This document shows positions 46,291 through 55,469 of a stretch of 64,000 bases of DNA, piece after piece (the stretch's first letter is position 1; each line of letters starts with the position of its first letter). A program made the position numbers and the translations under genes. The notes beneath the pieces were generated by a model. That model ran no database searches. It was not told the DNA's origin and saw only the letters and a list, made by a program, of their open reading frames with translations. Origin of the DNA: Paenibacillus sp. An7 (GTDB taxonomy: Bacteria; Bacillota; Bacilli; Paenibacillales; Paenibacillaceae); NCBI RefSeq assembly GCF_009870785.1, contig NZ_WTWX01000002.1:85484-149483 (forward strand). The letters are read 5' to 3'.

Positions 46291-49200
46291 GCCAGTTCAC
46301 CTCCTCAAGTTTGCGGATCACAACATACAGATCCCGTTGGTTTCCTGTAGGGCCATAGTAGTTAAATCCGTAGCTCAGTTGGGCATAGCCGCCAATCATG
46401 TGCGTTGGTTTCACGTGAATCCGTGTCGGACTGTTGTGTGTACCACCGCGTGTTGTCGTCACATCGGTTGCAGGCACGTTAATTGTGCGGTCCTGCGCAT
46501 GGTGCATGTAAGCCATTCCGCGAGGCATACGGTGCGTGACAACGGCACGAGCAACGACCGCACCATTTTGGTTGAAGCACTCAATCCAGTCATTATCTTT
46601 AATATCTGCATCTGCTGCATCGTCCTTATTGACCCAAATCGTTGGTCCTCCGCGGAACAAGGTGAGCATTGGCAGAGAATCAAAATACATACTGTGAATC
46701 GACCACTTACTATGCGGTGTCATGAAGTTCAGTACAATTTCTTTCCCTTTCGTCGCTGGACGTTTTTTATTGGTATGGAAAGGTGCATGTTTCATCGTCG
46801 GTTTATAAATCGCCATGTTTTCACCGAACTCCGTCAACATTTCATGATCAAGGAAGTAATGCTGACGACCTGTAAGCGTACGATAAGGAATCAGGCGCTC
46901 TACATTTGTTGTAAATGGTGAATAACGACGACCATGTTGTTCAGAACCACTGAAAGCAGGTGAAGTGATTACGGTTTTTGGCTGTGTTGTAATCTCGTTG
47001 AAAGTAAATCGTTCTTCCATCCGGTCTTCCGCCAGATCTTTCAGTTTAAGTGCTGTTTTTTGCTCTAGGGATTCCCAAGCTCTAACCGCCATTTTACCGT
47101 TACTTGTCGTGGACAAGGACAGGATCGCTTCCGCCATGTGACGGTCTGTTACGAGTTTCGGACATCCTTCGCTAATACCAGGTTCGTCCACTACGCCATT
47201 CACTTTTTTCATCAGTTCATATTCTTCTGCTGCAGACCAGTTAATGCCCTTAATACCATAAGGTTTATCTTTGATGTTAGGTCCAAGTGCTGTCATTTTC
47301 TTATATACAGAAGCATAATCACGTTCTACAACTACAAACTTCGGCATGGTTTTGCCTGGAATTGCGTCAATCTCACCTTTGCTCCAATCCAAAATTCGGC
47401 CGAAAGGCTGAGACAATTCATCTGGTGTATCATGCTGAAGCGGAACTGCTACAAGATCAAGCTGAGGTTCTGTGAACTGGCTTTCTGCCATTTCAGAGAA
47501 TGTCTTAGCAATCGTCTTAAATGTCTCCCAGTCCGACTTCGATTCCCATAGCGGCGCTACTGCCGGGTTAAATGGATGGATGAACGGATGCATATCTGTA
47601 GAAGACAGGTCGCTCTTCTCATACCAAGTCGCTGCAGGAAGCACGATATCGGAATAAACCGCTGTTCCAGACATGCGGAAATCGATGTCTACCATTAAGT
47701 CAAGTTTGCCTTCCGCTGCGTTGTCATGCCATTTGATTTCCTTCGGACGAATTGTTTCGGAATCATCATTCAGCAGTCCGTTGTGTGCTCCAAGTAAATA
47801 TTTCAGGAAGTACTCATGACCTTTACCAGAACTTGAGATCAAGTTCGCACGCCATACAAACATGACTTTTGGATGGTTTACTTCCGCATCTGGATCTTCA
47901 ATCGCAAACTGCATTTTACGATCTTTCAGCTGCTCAGCAACATAATTTGCTACACTTTCCGGTGTATTGTGACCTTGCTCGGAAGCTTCTTTCGCAACTT
48001 CAATCGAGTTTCTATTAAATTGCGGATACGAAGGCAGCCATCCTAGACGAGCAGCCATGACATTGTAATCCGCATAGTGAGAATAACGTGCTCCATCTAC
48101 CAAGGCAGATGTATGTCCATCTACTGGATTCGATTCAAATCTCCACTGATTCGTAGCAAAATAGAAGAAAGATGTACCATTTTGCTGACGTGGCGGCATC
48201 GTCCAGTCACGTGCAAACGCAACGTTAGCCCAGCCTTCTGCAGGACGAAGTTTTTCTTGTCCAACATAGTGCGCCCAGCCTCCGCCATTCACACCTTGGC
48301 AGCCTGTCATTAATACAAGGTTCAGCACACTGCGGTAGATGGTATCGGAGTTGTACCAGTGGTTAATACCGGCACCCACGATAATCATGGAACGACCTTT
48401 ACTATCCACTGCATTTTGAGCAAATTCACGCGCAATTTGAATCACAGATTCACGATCTACGCCTGTAATCTGTTCTTGCCATGCAGGTGAATATACCGTG
48501 CTTGCATCATCGTAATTGCTTCCGTTTACGGCATCAACACCGTAATGGGCAAGCATAAGATCAAATACGCTAGTTACTCGGTACGTTTCCCCATTTGGAG
48601 TCGTAATCGTACGGTATGGAATGTTACGAGTAACAACGGTATTGCCTTCGTCGTCAAAGTAAGGGAACTTAATAGTCAGTTCACCGTCAGCTGTTGTACC
48701 AAGCCCAAGCTGTGGAGAAATTTCTTCCCCAGTAAGGGTATCCACCATTTCGAGGTTCCATTTTCCTTCTTCTCCCCAGCGTGAACCGATGGTTCCGTTC
48801 GGAATGCGAAGCTCGCCTGAATTCTCATCGATCAGTACGGTTTTCCACTCTGCATTATTGGTATCCACACCAAGATCTTTTGCAGTGAGGAAGCGATTTG
48901 CCGTAAAGGCGCCGTCTTTCTCATCCAACATAACGAGGAATGGGAAATCTGTATATTTTTTAGAATATTCATTGAAATAAGGTGTGCTTTGTTTCACATA
49001 GAATTCATTTAAAATAACGTGGCCCATTGCCATCGCTAGTGCTCCGTCCGTTCCTTGTTTTGCTGGGAGCCACTTATCTGCGAATCTTACAAATTCCGCG
49101 TAGTCCGGACTAATGGATACCACTTTCGTTCCACGATACCGTGCTTCTGTCATGAAGTGAGCATCCGGTGTTCTCGTCATCGGCAGGTTTGAACCCCATA

Positions 49201-49960
49201 CTAGCAAGTAGCTGGAATTGTACCAGTCACTACTTTCTGGAACATCGGTTTGATCCCCCCAAATTTGCGGTGATGCCGGAGGCAAATCTGCATACCAGTC
49301 ATAGAAACTAAGCAGCGGAGATCCCACAAGAGAAAGGAAACGAGATCCTGCTGCATAACTTACCATGGACATCGCAGGGATTGGAGAGAATCCAATGATG
49401 CGGTCTGGTCCGTTCTGCTTAATTGTGTGCAGCATGGAAGCAGAGATGATCTCGGATACTTCATCCCAGGATGCGCGGACCATTCCACCTTTACCCCGTG
49501 CTGATTTATATGTTAATTTTTTGTTCTTATCTGCAACAATCGAATCCCATGCTTTCACAGGATCCTCATGCTCACGTTTCGCTTCTCTCCATAGTTCAAG
49601 CAATTTACCGCGAATGTATGGATATTTCACACGCAGCGGACTATAGAGATACCAAGAAAAACTTGCTCCACGCGGACAACCGCGAGGTTCAAATTCCGGC
49701 ATATCCGGCCCAGTTGTAGGATAATCAGTTTGCTGTGTTTCCCAAGTAACAATGCCGTCTTTAACAAAAATTTTCCAGCTGCAAGAACCTGTACAGTTGA
49801 CACCATGTGTTGAACGTACCACTTTGTCATGCTGCCAACGATTCCGATACATTTCTTCAGAAGAACGGTCGGCAAGAGTAACTTCACTCCATCCTTCCGA
49901 GTTCTTTTCGCGCTTACGGAAAAATTTTAATCTTTGTAGTAGAGGATTGGTTTTATTCAT
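46280..49960 (-). CDS. narG: Respiratory nitrate reductase alpha subunit
   Basis: 1226 residues. Mo-bisMGD catalytic subunit reducing nitrate on the cytoplasmic face. His52-x3-Cys56-x3-Cys60-x34-Cys95 (HGVNCTGSC, RGCPRG) binds the FS0 cluster, the NarG-specific His variant. SSDWYNSSYLLVWGSN contains the expected Mo-ligand Asp region; RTPDAHF follows. No Tat signal, as usual for NarG. AAGGAG eight bases before the ATG. Controlled from tandem GGG-N4-CCC sites upstream. Confidence 0.97.
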   Translation of the reverse strand: MNKTNPLLQRLKFFRKREKNSEGWSEVTLADRSSEEMYRNRWQHDKVVRSTHGVNCTGSCSWKIFVKDGIVTWETQQTDYPTTGPDMPEFEPRGCPRGASFSWYLYSPLRVKYPYIRGKLLELWREAKREHEDPVKAWDSIVADKNKKLTYKSARGKGGMVRASWDEVSEIISASMLHTIKQNGPDRIIGFSPIPAMSMVSYAAGSRFLSLVGSPLLSFYDWYADLPPASPQIWGDQTDVPESSDWYNSSYLLVWGSNLPMTRTPDAHFMTEARYRGTKVVSISPDYAEFVRFADKWLPAKQGTDGALAMAMGHVILNEFYVKQSTPYFNEYSKKYTDFPFLVMLDEKDGAFTANRFLTAKDLGVDTNNAEWKTVLIDENSGELRIPNGTIGSRWGEEGKWNLEMVDTLTGEEISPQLGLGTTADGELTIKFPYFDDEGNTVVTRNIPYRTITTPNGETYRVTSVFDLMLAHYGVDAVNGSNYDDASTVYSPAWQEQITGVDRESVIQIAREFAQNAVDSKGRSMIIVGAGINHWYNSDTIYRSVLNLVLMTGCQGVNGGGWAHYVGQEKLRPAEGWANVAFARDWTMPPRQQNGTSFFYFATNQWRFESNPVDGHTSALVDGARYSHYADYNVMAARLGWLPSYPQFNRNSIEVAKEASEQGHNTPESVANYVAEQLKDRKMQFAIEDPDAEVNHPKVMFVWRANLISSSGKGHEYFLKYLLGAHNGLLNDDSETIRPKEIKWHDNAAEGKLDLMVDIDFRMSGTAVYSDIVLPAATWYEKSDLSSTDMHPFIHPFNPAVAPLWESKSDWETFKTIAKTFSEMAESQFTEPQLDLVAVPLQHDTPDELSQPFGRILDWSKGEIDAIPGKTMPKFVVVERDYASVYKKMTALGPNIKDKPYGIKGINWSAAEEYELMKKVNGVVDEPGISEGCPKLVTDRHMAEAILSLSTTSNGKMAVRAWESLEQKTALKLKDLAEDRMEERFTFNEITTQPKTVITSPAFSGSEQHGRRYSPFTTNVERLIPYRTLTGRQHYFLDHEMLTEFGENMAIYKPTMKHAPFHTNKKRPATKGKEIVLNFMTPHSKWSIHSMYFDSLPMLTLFRGGPTIWVNKDDAADADIKDNDWIECFNQNGAVVARAVVTHRMPRGMAYMHHAQDRTINVPATDVTTTRGGTHNSPTRIHVKPTHMIGGYAQLSYGFNYYGPTGNQRDLYVVIRKLEEVNWLED

Positions 49961-49992
49961 CTTCCCAGCTCCTTGCGCATTTTGATAATTCT

Positions 49993-50060
49993 ATTGTATA
50001 CGCAAGGTTAGGGTGATTAAGAGGGGGGAACTCCCCCATTCCAAGGTAGGGATTCCCCGA
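49993..50060 (-). promoter_or_regulatory. narG promoter with two NreC-like dyads
   Basis: GGGG-AACT-CCCC (50025-50036) and TAGGG-ATTC-CCCGA (50047-50060), centres 23 bp apart. A TACAAT -10 (49993-49998) has its centre 35 bp from the nearer dyad. These match the TAGGG-N4-CCCTA site reported for staphylococcal NreC. Confidence 0.75.
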
Positions 50061-50088
50061 TGTTCATGTACTGAATGCGAGGGTGAAC

Positions 50089-50673
50089 TTATTTCACGGA
50101 TAGAAGAGATAATGCGAGGGAAATAGAGTGCTGAAGGACTGTCGTTTCGTTATTCATGAAAATGATCGGAATCTCTGCATAGCCGTTATCTCGCTGCCAC
50201 TGGATTCCTTCTAAGACGAGGGATTCCTGCCAGCTAAGGAATAGCTTGATATTAGAAGCTTGCCTTAGCAAACTTTCCATATCGTTGTGATCACGAAGCA
50301 GTGCGATTTTGGGATAAGGAGCTTTTTTGAAGCCTTCCGCAAGCAAAAGGTCTACTCTTCCCCTCATGTGCTCTGCAATTTGATCTAAAGATGTCTCCGA
50401 TTCTCGCATCATGCGAGTCGCTGTCTGCGATGTAAGTACGGTTTCTACTGCGCCGCTGGCCAGATGTTTGGAACTATCTGTACCCGCATCGTCCAGCTCA
50501 AATGTATGTGCATCACGCTTAGCTGAACCAACACGAACTCCTTTTGCCGTTAATGCTGAAATTAACTTGCAGCATAAGGTAGTTTTTCCGCTATTCTTAT
50601 AGCCAATCACCTGCAGTACAGGCAGACTGCCTATGCTTGACACCTCTTCTTCTTGGTTCGTTCCTGATAACAT
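50089..50673 (-). CDS. mobB: Molybdopterin-guanine dinucleotide synthesis protein B
   Basis: 194 residues. GTP-binding adaptor for MobA: VLQVIGYKNSGKTTL is the P-loop, followed by GSAKRDAHTFELDDAGTDSSKH with the conserved D-x2-G-x-D-S/T. It provides the guanine nucleotide form of the cofactor needed by NarG. Its own upstream region holds a GGG-N4-CCC site. MobA is not in the window. Confidence 0.93.
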   Translation of the reverse strand: MLSGTNQEEEVSSIGSLPVLQVIGYKNSGKTTLCCKLISALTAKGVRVGSAKRDAHTFELDDAGTDSSKHLASGAVETVLTSQTATRMMRESETSLDQIAEHMRGRVDLLLAEGFKKAPYPKIALLRDHNDMESLLRQASNIKLFLSWQESLVLEGIQWQRDNGYAEIPIIFMNNETTVLQHSISLALSLLSVK

Positions 50674-50749
50674 AGCAGCACCTCCCTATTCTTTAATTCC
50701 GTCTTACATCATCATATCATCATGTTCAGGCAGTCGCCCTTTCGGTTAG

Positions 50750-50799
50750 ATCATAAGATCTTATTCCACACAGCCACACAGAACATAGGGAACTCCCCC
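50750..50799 (-). promoter_or_regulatory. mobB promoter with one NreC-like dyad
   Basis: TAGGG-AACT-CCCCC (50786-50799) lies ~115 bp before mobB. TATGAT (50750-50755) on the minus strand is the likely -10, centre 40 bp from the dyad. Confidence 0.6.
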
Positions 50800-50826
50800 A
50801 TACCCGAACAGCTATAATGCGGAAAT

Positions 50827-50854
50827 GGCTGTGAAGCGCCTAAGCTCCACAGCC
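50827..50854 (-). other. Hairpin between narK and mobB
   Basis: GGCTGTGGAGC/GCTTCACAGCC (one G-U pair) with a short loop but no T-run. It may protect the narK mRNA end or act as a factor-dependent terminator. Confidence 0.5.
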
Positions 50855-50937
50855 AATGTCCTATAGGATACTTTGCATGAACGTCACCTGTACATCTAGG
50901 TATCCACTCATTCTCCGGTGGTTCATGTTTGTATCCT

Positions 50938-52479
50938 TTATTTTTGTTTTGTATTTCCGTCTAACTTAAGTGAAGCATTATGAACTTCTTTTGGATCCAC
51001 TTCACTAAATACACCAACATAATAATTAGTTTCACCAACATCATTTTGAATGGCATTAATCGTCAGATACTGCAGATATAGATTTCCGTTCTTTTTCTTG
51101 TTCCAAATGTTGCCTGACCAGGAATGCTTCTCTCCCAGCTGCTTCCACATCACATCATAAAATGGTGCCTCATGTTTACCTGATTTCAAAAACCCAGGTG
51201 TTTTTCCGATGGATTCTTCAACAGTGTAACCGGTAATCTCAGTAAAGGCCGGATTAATTGTCTGAATAATTCCTTTAGAGTTCGTCACAAGTACAGCTTG
51301 CGACGTAGTGTTTACGATTTGTTCAGCAAGTTTCATACGATCTTGCCAGTACATATAAATTACGAGAAGGATACTGCACAAGGAAACCATCGACAAAGCC
51401 ATGAATCCGATCGCGTAGTGACCTGTAATTGCAAACAGAGAGGAAAGCATTAGCGGCGGGAAGAAACCACCGAGTCCCCCTAGAGCTGAGATCAGACCGT
51501 TTGCAATACCCGATTGTTTTGCAAAATAAAGAGGTACCAATTTGAAAATCGTACCGTTACCAATCCCTGCACATAGTCCAATGAGCAAGCATCCTACGGT
51601 AAAGATCGAAATTCCTGGAGAGAACGCAAGAATTACACCGCCGATCGTCAAACCCGTGAACACGAACAACAAGATTTTGAATGGATTGAATTTGTCACCA
51701 AGCCATCCTCCTGTTGTACGCATAAATGTTGCGAGTGTAATAAATCCAGCTGCGCGCAGTCCAGCATCCACTTTACTAATTCCAAAATTATTCACGAGAT
51801 GATTCGGCAAGAATACAGTGAAAGCAACGAAAGCACCAAAGGTAATAAAGTAGAAGAAGCATAATAACCACAGCTTTTCATTTTTATATACACCTTTAAT
51901 TTGGTCTTTTAATGATGTATCCAGTTTTGATTCTTTACGATCACCAAGGAAGAAGTTAGCAAGGATAAAGACAGCAAGTACAATCATATAAATTTGCACC
52001 GTAGTACGCCATCCAAACTGCTCTGCAAGTACCGGTGCGAAGAACGTACTAAGTGCTGACCCTAAGTTACCAAGTCCATAAATACCATTAACGAGACCAT
52101 GTTTTTCTTTTGGATAGTATTTAGGCAGGGAAGTAACACCGACAGAGAATGTTGCACCTGAGATCCCCAGGAACAAACCTCCAATAATTAAATCAATGAA
52201 ACTATCTGCTCGGCTGATGTAAAATACCGGGATCAGCAGTACAAGGAAGCTGACCAAAAACATATTGCGAGCTCCATATTTATTGGTCCAAAAACCAAAT
52301 GGGATTCGCAAGATCGAACCAAGTACGACAGGTACTGCGGTAACAAGAGACAGTTGTCCTGGCGTTAATGGAATTCCGTCCTTAATAAATACGATTAATG
52401 ATGATAAAATACCCCAAACCGCAAAACCTAAGACCAAACTTAGGGTTTGTAAGGGAAGTATTGCTTTAGGTGGTTTCAT
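50938..52479 (-). CDS. narK: NarK-type nitrate/nitrite transporter with C-terminal PAS domain
   Basis: 513 residues. Residues 1-~375 are a 12-helix NarK/NasA-family MFS protein (RIPFGFWTNKYGARN, GISGATFSVGVTSLPKYYPKEKHG nitrate signature, GNGTIFKLVPLYF second signature). Residues ~385-495 are a PAS domain: QAVLVTNSKGIIQTINPAF, TEITGYTVEESIGKTPGFLKSGKH and NYYVGVFSEVD. Typical NarK stops before this. The PAS has no output domain behind it, so it may gate transport or sense a ligand. Own promoter upstream with two NreC-like dyads. Confidence 0.93.
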   Translation of the reverse strand: MKPPKAILPLQTLSLVLGFAVWGILSSLIVFIKDGIPLTPGQLSLVTAVPVVLGSILRIPFGFWTNKYGARNMFLVSFLVLLIPVFYISRADSFIDLIIGGLFLGISGATFSVGVTSLPKYYPKEKHGLVNGIYGLGNLGSALSTFFAPVLAEQFGWRTTVQIYMIVLAVFILANFFLGDRKESKLDTSLKDQIKGVYKNEKLWLLCFFYFITFGAFVAFTVFLPNHLVNNFGISKVDAGLRAAGFITLATFMRTTGGWLGDKFNPFKILLFVFTGLTIGGVILAFSPGISIFTVGCLLIGLCAGIGNGTIFKLVPLYFAKQSGIANGLISALGGLGGFFPPLMLSSLFAITGHYAIGFMALSMVSLCSILLVIYMYWQDRMKLAEQIVNTTSQAVLVTNSKGIIQTINPAFTEITGYTVEESIGKTPGFLKSGKHEAPFYDVMWKQLGEKHSWSGNIWNKKKNGNLYLQYLTINAIQNDVGETNYYVGVFSEVDPKEVHNASLKLDGNTKQK

Positions 52480-52518
52480 GACCTATCCTCCTCATAAGAC
52501 TCTAACTGCTATGATTTC

Positions 52519-52586
52519 ATTATCCTTATAGGGAGGGCGAAAAAGAATTGGGGAATTCCCTCAATTGTTCTCTAGGAATTCCCCCT
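52519..52586 (-). promoter_or_regulatory. narK promoter with two NreC-like dyads
   Basis: TGGGG-AATT-CCCTC (52549-52562) and TAGG-AATT-CCCCC (52573-52585), centres 23 bp apart; GATAAT at 52519-52524 with its centre 34 bp from the nearer dyad. Geometry is almost identical to narG. Confidence 0.7.
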
Positions 52587-52609
52587 TCATACACTTATTT
52601 TATATTAGT

Positions 52610-53506
52610 CTATACTTCCCAGTGAATCTCATCCAAAAGTTGGCGGGTAGGAATGGCAAATCGTACGGACTGACGATTCTGTGCTACGGATACTTCAAGA
52701 TCTGACTTCAGTGATTTTAAAAGTTCTCGCAGCGTATGGAAAGTCTCATGAGTATGAGAGTACGTTCCCTCTCCTTCATACACGACGAGTGTATACCCTA
52801 TAGCGTCCTGCTCCATCGTAATCTTGGCACTAGACAGTCCGCTGAAATAATCATGTACCAAAACATCTAAGACAGCTGCAATTTCTTGCTGACGATGACT
52901 TGAAAGACGTGTAAGCCGCTGATCCAGCAGTTCACACTGAACCCCTTCATTATGCAAACTCCGTAGTTTCTGTAGCAATGGACCTGTCAGATCTGCTTGT
53001 TCTGCTTCTTCTGGCTCTACTAAGGAGACAAACGAAGCGGTATGGTCATAGAGAGCAGCGAGTGCTACAGCACTTTGTTCTACTCGTTCGACTTCTTGCG
53101 GGCTGAATATCCGTTCTTCCCGCTGTCCGACAAGTAATACACCATAGGATAACATTTGTTCGGGTCTTGATGAGTCAACCGATACCCCCATACCCGAACG
53201 GATGGACTCAATGAGGAATATCGGATATTCCAGCATTTCATCTTGTACTTCCTCTGGAAAATAGTTGACGATAAAAGGGGCTTTTGTCTTCAGCACTCTT
53301 CCAGCCATCCCTTTTCCCATACGAACCATAATTTTTTTATAACGTTCTGTGTTCGCCCCGAGTGCCATTTTCCAATGAATATCTCGATAATTCTCATCAG
53401 CAAGTGCTACAGCAATAAAGTCTAGTTTTAATTCCGATTTAAGCTGCTCTAGTTCCGTTTGTATTTGTTTTTGGATCGTTAGATGGTGGGTAGAAGGTTC
53501 AGTCAA
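52610..53506 (-). CDS. nreA: NreA-like GAF nitrate sensor with extra C-terminal domain
   Basis: 298 residues. Residues 1-~160 are a GAF domain (LDFIAVALADENYRDIHWKMALG, VRMGKGMAGRVLKTKAPFIVNYFP), matching NreA, the nitrate receptor that controls NreB in Staphylococcus, which is only ~150 residues long. Residues ~165-298 are additional; they contain a helical pair (LDQRLTRLSSHRQQEIAAVLDVLVHDY) and a beta-rich end, and could be a degenerate histidine-kinase ATPase-like fold. Overlaps nreC by eight bases. Confidence 0.78.
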   Translation of the reverse strand: MTEPSTHHLTIQKQIQTELEQLKSELKLDFIAVALADENYRDIHWKMALGANTERYKKIMVRMGKGMAGRVLKTKAPFIVNYFPEEVQDEMLEYPIFLIESIRSGMGVSVDSSRPEQMLSYGVLLVGQREERIFSPQEVERVEQSAVALAALYDHTASFVSLVEPEEAEQADLTGPLLQKLRSLHNEGVQCELLDQRLTRLSSHRQQEIAAVLDVLVHDYFSGLSSAKITMEQDAIGYTLVVYEGEGTYSHTHETFHTLRELLKSLKSDLEVSVAQNRQSVRFAIPTRQLLDEIHWEV

Positions 53507-54152
53507 ATTCGAGCAACCCCCTCTTAAAGGCGAATTCCATCAGCTCACGGCGATTACTCAGTTTCAGTTTTTCCATGATATTTCCTTTATGGTTCTCCAC
53601 CGTTTTCACACTGATTGTAAGGAGTTCCGCGACTTCTTTATTGGTATAACCTTTAGCGACTAGCGTAAATATTTCTTTTTCCCGCTCTGTTAACGTTTCA
53701 AATCGGTCTACAGCATCCTCTGCATTTCCATGCAGATAAGCTTGTATCACTTTTTTCGTATCCGCTGGCTGTAAATAGACCATTCCTTGCTGCACCTGCT
53801 TGATCGCAGTTACGAGTTCTGTAATGGGAGCTGACTTTAATACATATCCGGATGCTCCTGACTTCAGTGCCCTGAACAAATACTGTTCATCGCTATGCAT
53901 GGTTAAGATAATTACCTTTACCTCTGGCATGGATTGCAAAAGCTCACTAGTCGTATATAGTCCATCTCGTCCATTCGGCATACTCAGATCCATGAGCACA
54001 ATATCAGGTTTTAGCTCAAGCGCTTTTTTTATACACGATCTTCCATCTGACGCTTCACCTACCACCGTTATTCCCGGCTTTGTATCCAGCACAGCTCGAA
54101 TCCCACTGCGAACCACCGCATGGTCATCCACTATTAGTACTTTTATATCCAT
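53499..54152 (-). CDS. nreC: NreC-type response regulator (NarL family)
   Basis: 217 residues. Receiver: Asp9-Asp10, phosphoacceptor Asp55 (LMDLSMP), Thr/Ser region ILTMHSD, Lys106 (YVLKSA). LuxR-type HTH ~150-205 (LTEREKEIFTLVAKGYTNKEVAELLTISVKTVENHKGNIMEKL). Expected to bind GGG-N4-CCC dyads before narG, narK and mobB when phosphorylated by NreB. Operon order nreB-nreC-nreA. Confidence 0.93.
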   Translation of the reverse strand: MDIKVLIVDDHAVVRSGIRAVLDTKPGITVVGEASDGRSCIKKALELKPDIVLMDLSMPNGRDGLYTTSELLQSMPEVKVIILTMHSDEQYLFRALKSGASGYVLKSAPITELVTAIKQVQQGMVYLQPADTKKVIQAYLHGNAEDAVDRFETLTEREKEIFTLVAKGYTNKEVAELLTISVKTVENHKGNIMEKLKLSNRRELMEFAFKRGLLEFD

Positions 54153-54175
54153 ATATTTTCTATAATCCTCTCTTC

Positions 54176-55435
54176 TTAAAAGGTACTTGATTCGTCAATG
54201 GGCACTTTCACTTCAATCACAGTTCCTTCATTTGGACTCGATTTGATATCAAATTCACCTTGGAGAATATTCACTCGCTCTTCCATACTGTAAAGACCAA
54301 CTCCTTGACGAAGTTCAGAGGTCACCGTAAATCCTACGCCGTAATCGCGAATCAGAAGCTCCGCTAGTCTCGGTTCAACTTTCAGTTTTACTTCAACTAC
54401 TTCTGTACGTGAATATTTAGCCGCATTTGTAAGAGCTTCTTGTATAATTCGGTAAAATGCAATTTCATGAGCTGATGGTAACAACTCACTATCCCCTTCA
54501 ATGGTGAGCAACACTTGAATACCAAATTTCTGACCATACAGCCGGACATAGTTACGGAGTGCAGCCACAAGTCCCATATCATCAAGTGCAGAAGGTCTAA
54601 GCTCGACGGATAAATCGCGGATATCTTCAATCGTGTCTCGAATCGACTCCTGCAGCGCATCTAATGGCTTATCGATCACAGACTCCTTTTCCTCTTCTAA
54701 TAGAGACTTCATTACTTCTGTCTGAATGAGAATGCTATACAGAGACTGACCGATTCCATCATGCAGCTCACGGGAGATTCGCTTTCGCTCATTTTCTTGT
54801 GCTGACAAGATAGAGTGAGTAATCATCTTCGCGATTTTGTTTTGTTCTTCTTGCCTTGCTTTTTCCACTTCCTGAAACCGAATAATATTCAGTGGTCCAT
54901 ACATCGGATCTTTATAATGCGATACACTCGCATTCATGGATCTTGTTATCCCTTTTGTCGTCGTCAATTGAACTTCTATATATTGTGTTCCCGGTTCAGT
55001 GATAAAGCATTTATGATAGGAACATAGCTTATTCAGTCCCGCATAATTGGAACAATGATTACAAAAATTAACCGTGACAGGGTCCTGATCCATCTTAAGA
55101 AGCTCTTTCGCTGTCGGATTCATGCGGATGATATTCAATTCACTATCCGTTACCAAAATTCCATCAGGACTATGCTGAAATACATTCGTAAACAATTCCT
55201 GTTCAGAACGAAGCTTATGGCTTTGCCAATTGATCATGAAGAAGAATAACGTCGTAATAAAAAGTACAAATAAAAAAATAGGCAGATCTTCTATCCACCT
55301 TCGATCCACTTCCTGCTCAATGGCACGAATGGCAAAGACTATAATTAACGTCATACTCACCGTGAGAATGCCGTTTTTCACCATGAATTTCATAAAAGCT
55401 CTCGTCTTCTGAGCCGGTGTAGACATCAAAGACAA
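54176..55435 (-). CDS. nreB: NreB-type oxygen-sensing histidine kinase
   Basis: 419 residues. Two N-terminal helices (~22-39 and 51-69) precede a PAS domain (~83-190) with Cys125-x2-Cys128-x9-Cys138-x4-Cys143, probably an O2-labile [4Fe-4S] cluster. HisKA_3 has His225 (RISRELHDGIGQS); the ATPase part has EALTNAAKYSRT and RDYGVGF. In S. carnosus NreB is soluble with C-x2-C-x11-C-x2-C, so both membrane anchoring and Cys spacing differ, although the total span is the same. Start ATG at 55435. Confidence 0.9.
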   Translation of the reverse strand: MSLMSTPAQKTRAFMKFMVKNGILTVSMTLIIVFAIRAIEQEVDRRWIEDLPIFLFVLFITTLFFFMINWQSHKLRSEQELFTNVFQHSPDGILVTDSELNIIRMNPTAKELLKMDQDPVTVNFCNHCSNYAGLNKLCSYHKCFITEPGTQYIEVQLTTTKGITRSMNASVSHYKDPMYGPLNIIRFQEVEKARQEEQNKIAKMITHSILSAQENERKRISRELHDGIGQSLYSILIQTEVMKSLLEEEKESVIDKPLDALQESIRDTIEDIRDLSVELRPSALDDMGLVAALRNYVRLYGQKFGIQVLLTIEGDSELLPSAHEIAFYRIIQEALTNAAKYSRTEVVEVKLKVEPRLAELLIRDYGVGFTVTSELRQGVGLYSMEERVNILQGEFDIKSSPNEGTVIEVKVPIDESSTF

Positions 55436-55469
55436 TCACCCCTTCTAAGTTCTTTGTTGCTTACTTCAA

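Noticed and set aside
46259-49985. Many plus-strand frames of 60-220 codons opposite narG and narH
   Set aside because: Antisense shadows of two certain genes; no independent signals.
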